From positions 372,001 to 436,000 of the forward strand of contig NZ_VMSE01000002.1 of assembly GCF_009858335.1 (NCBI RefSeq): a DNA stretch of 64,000 nucleotides, given 5' to 3'. A model generated the notes under the pieces. The model worked only from the letters and a program-made list of their open reading frames with translations, did not search any database and was not told where the DNA came from. Within the stretch, counting starts at the first letter, position 1, and each line of letters begins with the position of its first letter. This DNA is from Methylovorus glucosotrophus (GTDB lineage Bacteria; Pseudomonadota; Gammaproteobacteria; Burkholderiales; Methylophilaceae). This document shows positions 26,953 through 36,987 of this stretch, piece after piece. A program made the position numbers and the translations under genes.

Positions 26953-28346
26953 AACATAAAGTAAAAAACGTGCATTTTGTCGGCATCGGCGGCTCGGGCA
27001 TGAGCGGCATTGCCGAGGTGCTGCTGAATCTGGGCTTTGGCGTCAGCGGGTCTGACCTGGCGAGCAATGCCACTACCCAGCGTCTGAACAGCCTGGGTGC
27101 CAAGGTGTATCAGGGCCATGAAGCCGCGCACCTGAGCGATGCCGATGTGGTGGTGGTGTCGAGTGCGGTGAACGAAAGCAATCCGGAAATCATCGCCGCG
27201 CGTGCCAGCAATACGCCGGTGATTCCACGGGCGCTGATGTTGGCCGAGCTGATGCGCTTCCGCCAGGGCATTGCCGTGGCCGGCACGCATGGCAAGACCA
27301 CCACCACCAGCCTGATCGCCAGCATTCTGGCCGAAGCGGGCATGGACCCGACCTTTGTCATCGGCGGTCGCCTGGAAGCCGCCAGTGCCAATGCGCGACT
27401 GGGCACCGGTGAGTTCATTGTGGCCGAGGCCGATGAATCCGATGCTTCATTCCTGCACCTGTCGCCGGTGATTTCGGTGGTCACCAATATCGATGCCGAC
27501 CATATGGATACCTATGGGCACGACTTTGAAAAGCTCAAGGGCGCGTTTGTCGAGTTTCTGCAGCAGCTGCCGTTCTGGGGCATGGCAGTGTTGTGTATTG
27601 ATGATCCCAACATCCGGGCCATTTTGCCCAGCGTGACCAAGCCGATCATGCCCTATGGCTTTTCGGAAGATGCGCGCATCCGTGGCAAAAACGTGCGGGC
27701 AGATAACGGCACCATGCACTTCACGGTTCAGCGCATTAATGGCGTGACTACCGAGTTTGATGTCACGCTCAACCTGCCTGGCAACCACTATGTGCTGAAT
27801 GCGCTGGCGGCGATTGCGGTGGCGAGCGAATTGAATGTCCCCGATGCCGCCATCATCAAGGCGCTGCGCGAGTTCAAGGGCGTAGGGCGCCGCTTTGAGC
27901 GCTATGGCGAAGTGCCAGCCCGCAATGGCGGCCAATTTACCCTGATTGATGACTACGGCCATCACCCGGTGGAAATGCAGGCGGTGATTGCCGCTGCCCG
28001 TGGTGCATTCCCTGGTCGCCGTCTGGTGCTGGCCTTCCAGCCGCACCGCTACACGCGCACCCGGGATTGCTTTGAGGATTTTGTAAAAGTGCTGTCGAGC
28101 GCCGATGCCGTGTTGCTGAGCGATGTATATCCGGCGGGTGAAGCGCCTATCGTCGCTGCCGATGGTCGTGCGTTGGTACGCGCCATTCGCGTGGCAGGCA
28201 AGGTGGAACCCCTGTTTGTCGAGACGACTGCTGAGTTGCCAGAGGCCATTCTGGGTGTGGCGCAGGATGGCGATGTGGTGATCGTGATGGGCGCAGGCTC
28301 GATTGGACAAGTCGCTGCCAAGACCAGGGAGGCCGCGACGGCATGA
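26949..28346 (+). CDS. murC: UDP-MurNAc:L-alanine ligase
   Basis: First Mur ligase; adds L-alanine to UDP-MurNAc. The 465-residue protein has the N-terminal [17 protein letters not shown] near 9-25, the ATP loop [18 protein letters not shown] near 112-129, [14 protein letters not shown] near 160-173, and [12 protein letters not shown] near 336-347. All motifs are intact and the length is normal. It overlaps murB by 4 bases. Confidence 0.97.
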   Translation: MKHKVKNVHFVGIGGSGMSGIAEVLLNLGFGVSGSDLASNATTQRLNSLGAKVYQGHEAAHLSDADVVVVSSAVNESNPEIIAARASNTPVIPRALMLAELMRFRQGIAVAGTHGKTTTTSLIASILAEAGMDPTFVIGGRLEAASANARLGTGEFIVAEADESDASFLHLSPVISVVTNIDADHMDTYGHDFEKLKGAFVEFLQQLPFWGMAVLCIDDPNIRAILPSVTKPIMPYGFSEDARIRGKNVRADNGTMHFTVQRINGVTTEFDVTLNLPGNHYVLNALAAIAVASELNVPDAAIIKALREFKGVGRRFERYGEVPARNGGQFTLIDDYGHHPVEMQAVIAAARGAFPGRRLVLAFQPHRYTRTRDCFEDFVKVLSSADAVLLSDVYPAGEAPIVAADGRALVRAIRVAGKVEPLFVETTAELPEAILGVAQDGDVVIVMGAGSIGQVAAKTREAATA

Positions 28347-29275
28347 TGGCCCAGCAGCTCCCCATGCAAGGTGAACTGATGCTGAATGCGCCATTGGAGC
28401 GCTATAACAGCTGGCGCGTGGGTGGTCTGGCGGATCGTCTGTATATCCCGGCGGGGCTTCAGGATTTGCAGCAGTTCATGCGCACGCTGAGCAAGGACGA
28501 GCCGGTGCATTTCATCGGTCTAGGCTCCAATCTGCTGGTGCGCGATGGCGGTGTGCGCGGCACGGTGATCGTGATGCATAACGTGCTGACCGGGCTGGAG
28601 ATGGTGAATGGCGAGCTCTATGCCGAAGCGGGTGTGACCTGCGCCAAGCTGGCCCGCTTCAGCGCGCGGCAAGGCTTGCAGGGGGGCGAGTTCATGGCGG
28701 GCATTCCTGGCACCGTGGGCGGTGCGCTGGCCATGAATGCAGGCTGCCATGGCGGAGAAACCTGGGACATCGTGCAGCGGGTGCTGACCATGGACCGTCA
28801 GGGCGAACTGCATGAGCGCAGTCGTGCCGAGTTCCATGCCAGCTATCGGCATGTGGCGCTGGCTGGTCAGCCTGAGCATTGGCTGGGCGAGCAGGAATGG
28901 TTTATCGCAGCGTGGTTCAGCCTGCTAGCGGGCGATGCGGAAGAGGCTGAGCAGAAGATCAAGCAATTGCTGGCAAGGCGGCTCGCGACGCAGCCGCTTA
29001 ACCAGCCGAATGCAGGGTCGACTTTTCGCAATCCGCCAGGCGATTATGCGGCGCGGTTGATTGAAGAGTGTGGGCTCAAGGGCTACCAGATTGGTGGGGC
29101 GCAGGTATCGGAAAAGCATGCCAACTTCATCGTCAATCTCGGTGGGGCAAGGGCGGCAGAAATTGAACAGTTGATTGCGCATATGCGCGAGTCGGTAAAA
29201 GCCAAGTTTGGCATTGAGTTGCAGCAAGAAGTAAGAATGATAGGCGAGACGGAAACAGGAGAGCGGGAAGTGTAA
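28343..29275 (+). CDS. murB: UDP-N-acetylenolpyruvoylglucosamine reductase
   Basis: FAD-dependent reductase, 310 residues, that makes UDP-MurNAc. It is the short MurB type. Visible motifs are [15 protein letters not shown] near 14-28, [18 protein letters not shown] near 56-73, [19 protein letters not shown] near 119-137 and [20 protein letters not shown] near 223-242, which carries the serine that protonates the substrate. Two adjacent ATGs exist (28343, 28346). It is followed directly by ddl. Confidence 0.96.
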   Translation: MMAQQLPMQGELMLNAPLERYNSWRVGGLADRLYIPAGLQDLQQFMRTLSKDEPVHFIGLGSNLLVRDGGVRGTVIVMHNVLTGLEMVNGELYAEAGVTCAKLARFSARQGLQGGEFMAGIPGTVGGALAMNAGCHGGETWDIVQRVLTMDRQGELHERSRAEFHASYRHVALAGQPEHWLGEQEWFIAAWFSLLAGDAEEAEQKIKQLLARRLATQPLNQPNAGSTFRNPPGDYAARLIEECGLKGYQIGGAQVSEKHANFIVNLGGARAAEIEQLIAHMRESVKAKFGIELQQEVRMIGETETGEREV

Positions 29276-30238
29276 ATGCGCAGGGTAGCCACCAAGGCTT
29301 ACCTGCAAACACATGAACCAGCGGATGTGATGATGAAAAATTTTGGAAAAGTGGCGGTATTGATGGGCGGGCGCTCCGGCGAACGCGAGGTCTCCCTGAA
29401 GAGCGGCGGCGCGGTGCTGGCTGCCCTGTTGCGTCAGGGCGTGGAGGCTGCTGCCTTTGATCCTGCCGAGCGCGATTTGCATGAACTGCTGGCGTTTGAC
29501 CGCGTGTTTATCTCGCTGCATGGCCGCTTTGGTGAAGATGGCACAGTGCAAGGCGCACTGGAACTGATGGGCATTCCCTACACCGGCAGCGGTGTGCTGG
29601 CCTCCAGCGTGGGCATGGATAAATGGCGTACCAAACTCTTGTGGCGCTCCGCAGGGATTGCAACGCCGGACTTTGAACTGCTGGATGCCAGCAGCGACTT
29701 TGCCGCAGTGGAGCAGCGCCTGGGTCTGCCAATGTTCGTCAAGCCAGCCAATGAAGGCTCCAGCATCGGCATCAGCAAGGTCAAGCAGTCCGGCGCGCTG
29801 AAAGCGGCATACGAACTTGCCGCCAAGTCCGATCCACTGGTGCTCGCCGAGCGTTTTGTCGGCGGTGGCGAATATACCGTGGGCATTCTGGGCGATGAAG
29901 CTCTGCCCATCATCCGTATCGTGCCGGCCAACGAATTTTATGACTTTGAAGCCAAGTACCTGCGCGATGACACGCAGTACCTGTGCCCATGCGGTTTGCC
30001 CGCCGAGCAGGAAGCCCGTATCCGCGCTGAAGCGCTGCAGGCTTTCCGTGCCATTGGTGGCCGTGGCTGGGGCCGCGTGGATTTCCTGAGGGATGAAGCC
30101 GGCCGCCATTACTTCCTGGAAGTGAATACGTCGCCGGGCATGACAGACCACAGCCTGGTGCCAATGGCCGCCAAAGCCAATGGCATCAGCTTTGACGAAT
30201 TGGTGATCCGCATACTGGAGTTGGCGCGTGTGGGATAA
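29276..30238 (+). CDS. ddl: D-alanine:D-alanine ligase
   Basis: ATP-grasp enzyme that makes the D-Ala-D-Ala dipeptide used by MurF. The frame has 320 residues, with [20 protein letters not shown] near 23-42, [23 protein letters not shown] split near 82-104, [15 protein letters not shown] near 157-171 and [16 protein letters not shown] near 280-295. The usual family start is close to [10 protein letters not shown] at 29330, about 302 residues; however GGGAAG precedes the ATG at 29276, directly after the murB stop, so that start is kept with caution. It overlaps ftsQ by 11 bases. Confidence 0.95.
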   Translation: MRRVATKAYLQTHEPADVMMKNFGKVAVLMGGRSGEREVSLKSGGAVLAALLRQGVEAAAFDPAERDLHELLAFDRVFISLHGRFGEDGTVQGALELMGIPYTGSGVLASSVGMDKWRTKLLWRSAGIATPDFELLDASSDFAAVEQRLGLPMFVKPANEGSSIGISKVKQSGALKAAYELAAKSDPLVLAERFVGGGEYTVGILGDEALPIIRIVPANEFYDFEAKYLRDDTQYLCPCGLPAEQEARIRAEALQAFRAIGGRGWGRVDFLRDEAGRHYFLEVNTSPGMTDHSLVPMAAKANGISFDELVIRILELARVG

Positions 30239-30983
30239 ACCCCAGGTCCTGAACTGGATCGCTAACTTCCTGTTTGCGCTGGCAGCGGTGCTGATGCTGT
30301 ATGGCGCGCTGTTTGTGGTCGTGCACCTGCCGATTTTTCCTATCCGCCAGGTACGGGTGGATGGCTCGCTGGACCATGTAACGCGTGAGCAGATCAAGCT
30401 GATTGTCAGCCGCCACTTGCAGGGGAATTTTTTCACGATGGACCTTGAGCAGGCGCGCAGTTCGTTTGAAAAGCTGCCATGGGCAAGGTCGGTGAGTGTA
30501 CGCCGCCGCTGGCCGGACAAGCTGGAGGTCACGGTAGAGGAGCATCGCGAATTGGCACGCTGGGGCGATATTGCGCTGGTGAATACCTATGGCGAACTGT
30601 TTCATGCGGCTTCGGATAGTGACCTGCCAGTGTTTTATGGGCCTGGTGATGGCGTGCATGAAGTGGCCGAGCACTACGGCAAATACAGCCAGCTGCTGTC
30701 GGTAGCCGGTATGCGGGTGAGCGAACTGGTGCTGACACCGCGCCGCGCCTGGCAGATACGCACTGACAAGGGCATGGTGATTGAACTGGGGCGCGAGCAG
30801 ATGGATGAGCGGCTGGAAAAGTTTGCCGATGTGTATCAAGGCACGCTTTCCAAGCTGGGGGTGGCTGTGCGCTACGCCGATTTGAGATATCCGAACGGGT
30901 TTGCGGTACGCAAGCCTGAGACAGGCAAGGCCGAAAAACCGGCCACGAACGAGCCGATAACAGCCAAAGCGCGGGCGGCATAA
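30228..30983 (+). CDS. ftsQ: Cell division protein FtsQ
   Basis: Bitopic divisome scaffold, 251 residues, that joins FtsL and FtsB. There is one membrane helix (about 9-31), then a POTRA domain ([20 protein letters not shown] near 36-55) and the beta domain with [20 protein letters not shown] near 83-102. It starts with GTG inside the end of ddl. The C-terminus is a charged tail ([11 protein letters not shown]) beyond the conserved domain. It is 37 bases ahead of ftsA. Confidence 0.95.
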   Translation: MWDKPQVLNWIANFLFALAAVLMLYGALFVVVHLPIFPIRQVRVDGSLDHVTREQIKLIVSRHLQGNFFTMDLEQARSSFEKLPWARSVSVRRRWPDKLEVTVEEHRELARWGDIALVNTYGELFHAASDSDLPVFYGPGDGVHEVAEHYGKYSQLLSVAGMRVSELVLTPRRAWQIRTDKGMVIELGREQMDERLEKFADVYQGTLSKLGVAVRYADLRYPNGFAVRKPETGKAEKPATNEPITAKARAA

Positions 30984-31020
30984 GCACCACAATGAATGAA
31001 TTGAAATACTGGAGAAATCA

Positions 31021-32259
31021 ATGAGCAGGGTTAGAGATGATAAGAATCTTATCGTCGGACTGGATGTCGGCACATCGAAGATCGTCGCCATCGTGGCGGA
31101 GTTGCAGCCCGATGGTGGACTGAAAGTCATTGGTCTCGGACAGCATGCCTCGCGCGGCTTGAAAAAAGGCGTGGTGGTCAATATCGACTCCACTGTGCAA
31201 GCCATACAGCGCGCACTGGAAGAAGCCGAGCTGATGGCGGACTGCAAGATCAGTACCGTGTTCACCGGCATCGCAGGCAGCCACATCAAGAGCCTGAATT
31301 CCCATGGCATGGTGAAGATCAAGGATGCCGAAGTGACGCAGATGGATGTCGACCGCGTGATTGAAACGGCGCGCGCGATTGCCCTGCCGTCCGATCAGCA
31401 GATCCTGCATATCCTCACGCAGGAATTCATTATCGACGGCCAGGAAGATGTGCGTGAACCACACGGCATGAGCGGCATGAAGCTGGAGGTGAAGGTGCAT
31501 ATCGTCACCGGCGCCGTGGCAGCCGCGCAAAACATCGTCAAGTGCATCAAGCGCTGCGGCCTGGAAGTGACCGACCTCATTCTGCAACCGCTGGCTTCCA
31601 GCATGGCGGTGCTGACCGAAGACGAAAAAGAGCTGGGCGTATGCCTGGTGGATATCGGTGGCGGCACGACGGATATTGCCGTGTTCAAGCAAGGCGCGAT
31701 ACGCCATACCGCGGTGGTGCCGATTGCCGGTGACCAGATTACCAATGACGTGGCCGTGGCGTTCCGCACGCCTACGCAATCCGCTGAGGAAATCAAGATC
31801 AAGCATGGCTGCGCCCTGCGCCAACTGGCGGATCCACGCGAAGTGGTGGAAGTGCCGGGTGTGGATAACCGTGATCCACGGGAATTATCGGTACAGACCC
31901 TGGCTGAAGTCATCGAGCCGCGCGTGGTTGAGCTGTATGAGTTTGTACTGGGCGAACTGCGCCGCAGTGGCATGGAAGAAATGATTGCTTCCGGCATCGT
32001 CATCACCGGCGGTTCCGCCATGATGCGTGGCATGGTCGAGCTCGGCGAAGAGATATTCCACATGCCGGTGCGTCTGGGCATGCCGCGCTATGTGGGCGGT
32101 TTGTCAGAAGTGGTCGGCAACCCGCGCTATGCCACGGGTGTGGGCCTGGTGTTGATGGGCAAGCAGCAGATCGAGCGTCAGTTGCAAGGGCAAATGGAAT
32201 CCACGTCCTTGAGCCAGATTTTCAGCAGGATGAAGAGCTGGTTTCAGGGCAATTTTTAG
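31021..32259 (+). CDS. ftsA: Cell division protein FtsA
   Basis: Actin-like ATPase of 412 residues that ties FtsZ to the membrane. The phosphate-binding loop LIVGLDVGTSKIVAIVAEL lies near 10-28, the second phosphate motif CLVDIGGGTTDIAVF near 207-221, and the adenosine motif SGIVITGGSAMMRG near 322-335. The C-terminal amphipathic helix SQIFSRMKSWFQGNF is the membrane-targeting sequence. GGAG is seen about 9 bases before the ATG. Confidence 0.97.
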   Translation: MSRVRDDKNLIVGLDVGTSKIVAIVAELQPDGGLKVIGLGQHASRGLKKGVVVNIDSTVQAIQRALEEAELMADCKISTVFTGIAGSHIKSLNSHGMVKIKDAEVTQMDVDRVIETARAIALPSDQQILHILTQEFIIDGQEDVREPHGMSGMKLEVKVHIVTGAVAAAQNIVKCIKRCGLEVTDLILQPLASSMAVLTEDEKELGVCLVDIGGGTTDIAVFKQGAIRHTAVVPIAGDQITNDVAVAFRTPTQSAEEIKIKHGCALRQLADPREVVEVPGVDNRDPRELSVQTLAEVIEPRVVELYEFVLGELRRSGMEEMIASGIVITGGSAMMRGMVELGEEIFHMPVRLGMPRYVGGLSEVVGNPRYATGVGLVLMGKQQIERQLQGQMESTSLSQIFSRMKSWFQGNF

Positions 32260-32338
32260 TAGCAGCAAGTAGCAGTGTCATCAGTAGCACGTGATTTAAG
32301 GCAGATTTTGTTAGGCAGACAACAAGGAGGATGTACAG

Positions 32339-33508
32339 ATGTTTGAAATTATGGATAGAGATTCGCAAGAGGCGGTCATCAAGGTTATCGGTGTAGGTGG
32401 TTGCGGTGGCAATGCCGTGGCGCACATGATCGAAAAAGCGGTAGGCGGCGTGGAATTCATTTGCGCCAATACCGACATGCAGGCATTGAAGAAAAGCAAT
32501 GCCAAGACCGTGCTGCAAATTGGTACGGATATCACCAAGGGTCTGGGCGCTGGTGCCCGTCCTGAAATCGGCCGCGAAGCCGCACTGGAAGATCGTGACC
32601 GCATTGCGGAAGTGATTGATGGCGCGGACATGCTGTTCATCGCTGCTGGCATGGGCGGTGGCACAGGTACTGGTGCTGCTCCTATCATCGCTGAAGTGGC
32701 CAAGGAAATGGGCATCCTGACCGTCGCTGTCGTGACCAAGCCATTTGCCTTTGAAGGCAAGCGCACCAAGGTTGCACAAGAAGGTCTGGAGGAACTTTCC
32801 AAGCACGTGGATTCTCTGATCATCATCCCGAACGAAAAGCTGATGCAGGTATTGGGTGAAGATGTGCCTTTCCTCGAAGCATTCCAGGCTGCCAACGACG
32901 TGTTGCATAACGCCGTGGCCGGTATTGCCGAAATCATCAATTGCCCAGGTCTGGTCAACGTCGACTTTGCTGACGTACGCACCGTGATGTCCGAAATGGG
33001 TATGGCGATGATGGGTTCCGCACTGGCTACCGGTCCGGACCGCGCTCGCATTGCCGCCGAGCAGGCTGTTGCCAGCCCGCTGCTGGAAGATGTGAATCTG
33101 GCTAACGCCCGTGGCGTGCTGGTTAACATCACCGCCAGTACCTCGTTCAAGATGAAGGAATACTATGACGTTATGAACACCATCAAGGCGTTCACTGCAG
33201 AAGATGCGACCGTCATCGTTGGTAACGTAGTGGATGAGAGCATAGGCGATGGTCTGCGTGTGACCATGGTGGCGACAGGCTTGAATGGCATTGTAGGCCG
33301 TCGTCAGCAGAAGCCTGAACTGCGTGTGATGACCCAGGTGCGCGACGGTACCACCAACCAGCCGATGTTTGTTGGCGGTGGCGTGGTGGAAGACGAAAGC
33401 CCAGCGGTATTCAGCAGCAACGGCCGCCGTGCTCAGGTGGAAGCCATGAAGCTGTCGGGTGTGGAGGAATACGATATTCCTGCCTTCCTGCGCAAACAGG
33501 CTGACTAG
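32339..33508 (+). CDS. ftsZ: Cell division protein FtsZ
   Basis: Tubulin-like GTPase of 389 residues that forms the division ring. The T1 loop VGVGGCGGNAVAHMIE is near 17-32 and the GTP signature GGGTGTGAAPIIAEVAKEMG near 107-126. The C-terminal peptide EEYDIPAFLRKQAD binds FtsA. A strong AGGAGG lies about 9 bases before the ATG. The 79-base gap from ftsA holds three AGTAGCA units and may contain a local promoter. The gene is the last of the continuous dcw run before a 243-base leader to lpxC. Confidence 0.98.
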   Translation: MFEIMDRDSQEAVIKVIGVGGCGGNAVAHMIEKAVGGVEFICANTDMQALKKSNAKTVLQIGTDITKGLGAGARPEIGREAALEDRDRIAEVIDGADMLFIAAGMGGGTGTGAAPIIAEVAKEMGILTVAVVTKPFAFEGKRTKVAQEGLEELSKHVDSLIIIPNEKLMQVLGEDVPFLEAFQAANDVLHNAVAGIAEIINCPGLVNVDFADVRTVMSEMGMAMMGSALATGPDRARIAAEQAVASPLLEDVNLANARGVLVNITASTSFKMKEYYDVMNTIKAFTAEDATVIVGNVVDESIGDGLRVTMVATGLNGIVGRRQQKPELRVMTQVRDGTTNQPMFVGGGVVEDESPAVFSSNGRRAQVEAMKLSGVEEYDIPAFLRKQAD

Positions 33509-33751
33509 CCAGTACAGCATCAAAGTCTGAGCTGGTGTCGTCCCGACACAGGCTGTCAGCGTTGATGCAGGGGGCAACCCCGCATGTAAAAGCCAGTAAA
33601 ACAGGCGAAAACCGTGTGGTTCTCGCTTGAGGAAAGCTGCCGGCTATGGCGGCGCATATGCTATGATGTTGAAATAATTGAGGTTAATGCCGCAGTGCTT
33701 AATGCTGCGGCCCAAGTGTTAACGGGTTGTATACCCAGGGTGTAAGAAATC
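33509..33751 (+). promoter_or_regulatory. ftsZ-lpxC intergenic region with hairpins and an extended -10 box
   Basis: Two hairpins follow ftsZ: GTGTCG/CGACAC at 33535-33549 and GGGG-GCAA-CCCC near 33565-33580. Neither has a T-run, so they are not clear terminators. TGCTATGAT at 33659-33667 fits an extended -10 promoter for lpxC. In the leader a 7-bp stem GCCGCAG/CTGCGGC (33689-33695, 33705-33711) overlaps a direct repeat of TTAATGC. Confidence 0.45.
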
Positions 33752-34681
33752 ATGTTGAAACAACGCACACTGAAAACCGTGATCCGCGCCACCGGCGTCG
33801 GGCTGCATACAGGCGACAAGGTCGAGATGACCTTGCGCCCGGCTGCGCCCGATACCGGAATTGTGTTCCGTCGTGTCGATCTGCCCGATACGGCGGCATT
33901 CAAGGTGCAGCCTCAATTCGTTACCGATACCCGTTTGTGCTCAGCCTTGGAGCATGGCGGCAGTCGCGTAGCCACCGTCGAGCATTTGATGTCCGCCTTG
34001 GCCGGCCTTGGTGTAGATAATGTGCAGGTGGATCTCACCGCCGGTGAAGTGCCCATCATGGATGGCAGCGCCGGTCCGTTTGTCTTCCTGCTGCAGCAGG
34101 CAGGGATAGTCGAGCAGCCTGCGCTCAAGAAATTCATCCGTATCAAGAAAACAGTGGAAGTCCGCGATGGCGACAAATGGGTGCGCTTCGACCCCTATTT
34201 CGGCTTCAAGCTGGATTTCACTATCGATTTCAATCATCCGGTGTTTGAACACAGCGGCAAGCGCGTTGTGATCGATTTTGCTGACAACTCCTATATCAAG
34301 GAGATCAGCCGCGCGCGCACTTTTGGTTTCATGCATGAAGTCGAGTACTTGCGTTCTAACGGTCTGGCCCGTGGCGGCAGCCTGGATAACGCCATCGTTC
34401 TGGATGAATACCGCGTGCTGAACAACGATGGCTTGCGCTATGACGACGAGTTCGCCAAGCACAAGGTGCTGGATGCCATTGGCGACCTGTATGTCCTGGG
34501 TCATCCGGTAATCGGCGCATATACCGCCTATAAATCCGGCCATGCCATGAACAATCAGCTGTTGCGCAATTTGCTGGCCGATCAGGAAGCGTGGGAATAT
34601 GCCACTTTCGAGCGTACCGAAGAAGCACCTAGCGGCTTCCAGGCGCCGATAGGCATGCCGCCTGTCCTGCAATACGCCTGA
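33752..34681 (+). CDS. lpxC: UDP-3-O-acyl-N-acetylglucosamine deacetylase
   Basis: Zinc amidase that commits UDP-GlcNAc to lipid A synthesis, 309 residues. Zinc and catalytic residues appear in [16 protein letters not shown] near 74-89 (His), and in [22 protein letters not shown] near 236-257 (His and Asp, then the general acid His). [16 protein letters not shown] carries the conserved glutamate loop. Length is normal. Cell levels of LpxC are usually set by proteolysis; nothing here shows it. Confidence 0.97.
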   Translation: MLKQRTLKTVIRATGVGLHTGDKVEMTLRPAAPDTGIVFRRVDLPDTAAFKVQPQFVTDTRLCSALEHGGSRVATVEHLMSALAGLGVDNVQVDLTAGEVPIMDGSAGPFVFLLQQAGIVEQPALKKFIRIKKTVEVRDGDKWVRFDPYFGFKLDFTIDFNHPVFEHSGKRVVIDFADNSYIKEISRARTFGFMHEVEYLRSNGLARGGSLDNAIVLDEYRVLNNDGLRYDDEFAKHKVLDAIGDLYVLGHPVIGAYTAYKSGHAMNNQLLRNLLADQEAWEYATFERTEEAPSGFQAPIGMPPVLQYA

Positions 34682-34697
34682 GCCCGGGTAGCCCCTG

Positions 34698-34880
34698 ATG
34701 CTGGTCTTGCGACTTTTACTGGTCATCGGGGTCATCGCGGTGGCTGTTTCCATGGCGGTTTACCTGCTGTCCGGCGATAAACGCTACCTTCGCTTTTCCT
34801 GGCAATTGATCAAGTTCACCGGTGTTTTGCTGTTTGTGGCCGCGGTCATCATGGCCATGGGCCGCATTATCCTGTTCTGA
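34698..34880 (+). CDS. Small two-helix membrane protein
   Basis: A 60-residue protein with two predicted transmembrane helices (about 2-24 and 36-58) separated by a short polar loop (LSGDKRYLRFSWQ). It lies 16 bases after lpxC in the same direction and may share its transcript. I know no functional family. Its composition is clearly that of a membrane protein, which supports coding in spite of its size. Confidence 0.65.
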   Translation: MLVLRLLLVIGVIAVAVSMAVYLLSGDKRYLRFSWQLIKFTGVLLFVAAVIMAMGRIILF

Positions 34881-35017
34881 TTTCCTTGGTGTAATCTCAC
34901 AGCCCAGGGCTGGTTTGTCCGCGCGGGATTGCGTGGCAAAACGTGTCCTATTCGTGCCCCATAGCCAGTAGCCCTGTGCTATGCTTTTCTCAGTAGTAAT
35001 CGACACAGGCTTTACCC

Positions 35018-36985
35018 ATGCAACGGTACTCCGCAGTTTTCAGTTTTGCTTTCATGCTCATGGTGTCCACGGCGGCGTCTGTACTTCTTGTGCCCGCAGC
35101 GCATGCTGCCAGCAACGAGGAGTTGTTCAACGATGCCCGCATCGCCTACAAAAACCGGGATGACCTTACCCTGGAACGTGACCTGCAACAGATGCAGGCA
35201 CAAGACTATCTGCTCGCCCCTTATGCCGATTACTGGTTGATGCTGCTGAGGCTCAACCAGTCGGACAGCCAGACCGTACGCAATTTTCTCGCCCAATATG
35301 CCGATATGCCATTTGCCGACCGCGTGCGCGGCGAGTGGCTCAAAGGCCTCGCCAAGCGCCAGGAGTGGACGACTTTTTTCGATGAACTCCCCGCCTTGAA
35401 GCGGGATGATGCCGGGGTCAGCTGTTATGCGCTGGAAGGTCGCGCCATCCGTGGCGATAGCGATGCCCTTGCGGAAGGCCGAACACTCTGGATGAGCACC
35501 GCCGAGCAGCCGGCCAATTGCCTCGCCTTGTACGATCGCATGCAGAAAAATGGCGCCTTGAGTAATGACCTGATCTGGGAAAAGTTCAGGCTGCTGATGG
35601 CCGATAACAAGGTGAGCCCGGCCAAACTGGTGGCGCAGCGTATATCGACGATGGATGCCGCGGCGCTCAAGTTGCTGGACAAGACTTATCAGAATCCGCA
35701 GCAGGCGCTCGAAAAGAAAACGCTGAGCCTGAAAACCCGCTATGGCCGTGAGCTCAATCTCTATGCGCTGGACCGTCTGGCGCGCACGCAGCCCTTGTAT
35801 GCGCTGGATATGTGGCAAAAGCTGCAAGCTTCATTTGAGCCCGCAGAGCAAGATTATTTCTGGAGCAGGTTAGCCCTGCATGCCGCGCGTCGGCATGACC
35901 CGGCCGCCCTGAGCTTTTATGACCGCGTGCCTGCGGCTGCCCTGGATAAGGAACAGATGGCCTGGAAGGCCCGTGCCGCGCTGCGTGTCAGCGATTGGTC
36001 ACGATTGCTGAACACCATTGCCGAAATGCCAGCCACGCAGCAGCAGGAGGCCGCCTGGCGTTACTGGAAAGGCCGTGCGCTGAAAGAGCAAAAGCAGATC
36101 CCTGCGGCCAATGCCCTGCTGGTGCCGTTGTCGCGTGAGCGCAGCTATTACGGTTTGCTGGCGGAAGACGAACTGGGCGACGTGCTGAGTGCGGTGCCTG
36201 CCAGCTATCGCCCCACCTCGGCAGAAGTGGAGGCAGTCAGTGCCGTCCCTGGCATACAGCGGGCGATGGAACTGCAGCGCTATGACATGCGCTGGGAGTC
36301 GCGCACTGAGTGGGCGGCAGCGACCACCGGCTTTGATGACAAACAGATGATTGCCGCTGCCGAGCTGGCCGCCAGGCAGGAGTGGTATGACCTCGCGATT
36401 ATTACCGCCGACAAGACCACCAGCACGCATGATTTTTCCTTGCGCTACCCCACGCCTTATCGCGAAATCGTGCGCGGTTTTGCCAAGGAACAGGGGCTGG
36501 ATGAGGCCTGGATTTACGGTCTGACCCGTCAGGAAAGCCGTTTCATGCACTATGCCAAATCCGGCGTGGGCGCTTCCGGTCTGATGCAGGTGATGCCTGC
36601 CACTGCCAAGTGGATCGCCAAGCGCATGGGGCTGGATAACTATCAGAACACCATGATTCACCAGCTGGATACCAATGTGCAGCTGGGGACTTACTATATG
36701 CGCTACACGCTGGATCTGATGGGCGGGCAATCCCTGATGGCAACCGCGGCCTATAATGCAGGACCGGGGCGCGCCCGGCGCTGGATGGCGGATCAACCGC
36801 TGGAGGGGGCGATTTATGCCGAAACCATTCCTTTCAGCGAGACGCGCAACTATGTGCAGAAAGTCATGGGCAATGCTTATTATTATGCGCATCGCCTGGG
36901 CACTAAAATACTAAGCCTCAAGCAGCGGCTCGGCACAGTGGGCGGCGGCGGAGGGGTAATGACGACGGAAGAGGCGGAAAACTAA
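35018..36985 (+). CDS. slt: Soluble lytic murein transglycosylase
   Basis: Periplasmic enzyme that cuts the MurNAc-GlcNAc bond with formation of anhydro-MurNAc. The 655-residue protein has a signal peptide (ending PAAHAAS near 31), a long alpha-helical superhelical U-domain, and a C-terminal SLT domain from about 480. The catalytic glutamate lies in YGLTRQESRFMHYAKSGVGA, followed by GLMQVMPATAKWIAKRMG and AAYNAGPGRARRW. It begins a likely operon with the next two genes, 2 bases before the NDUFA9-like gene. Confidence 0.95.
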   Translation: MQRYSAVFSFAFMLMVSTAASVLLVPAAHAASNEELFNDARIAYKNRDDLTLERDLQQMQAQDYLLAPYADYWLMLLRLNQSDSQTVRNFLAQYADMPFADRVRGEWLKGLAKRQEWTTFFDELPALKRDDAGVSCYALEGRAIRGDSDALAEGRTLWMSTAEQPANCLALYDRMQKNGALSNDLIWEKFRLLMADNKVSPAKLVAQRISTMDAAALKLLDKTYQNPQQALEKKTLSLKTRYGRELNLYALDRLARTQPLYALDMWQKLQASFEPAEQDYFWSRLALHAARRHDPAALSFYDRVPAAALDKEQMAWKARAALRVSDWSRLLNTIAEMPATQQQEAAWRYWKGRALKEQKQIPAANALLVPLSRERSYYGLLAEDELGDVLSAVPASYRPTSAEVEAVSAVPGIQRAMELQRYDMRWESRTEWAAATTGFDDKQMIAAAELAARQEWYDLAIITADKTTSTHDFSLRYPTPYREIVRGFAKEQGLDEAWIYGLTRQESRFMHYAKSGVGASGLMQVMPATAKWIAKRMGLDNYQNTMIHQLDTNVQLGTYYMRYTLDLMGGQSLMATAAYNAGPGRARRWMADQPLEGAIYAETIPFSETRNYVQKVMGNAYYYAHRLGTKILSLKQRLGTVGGGGGVMTTEEAEN

Positions 36986-36987
36986 GC

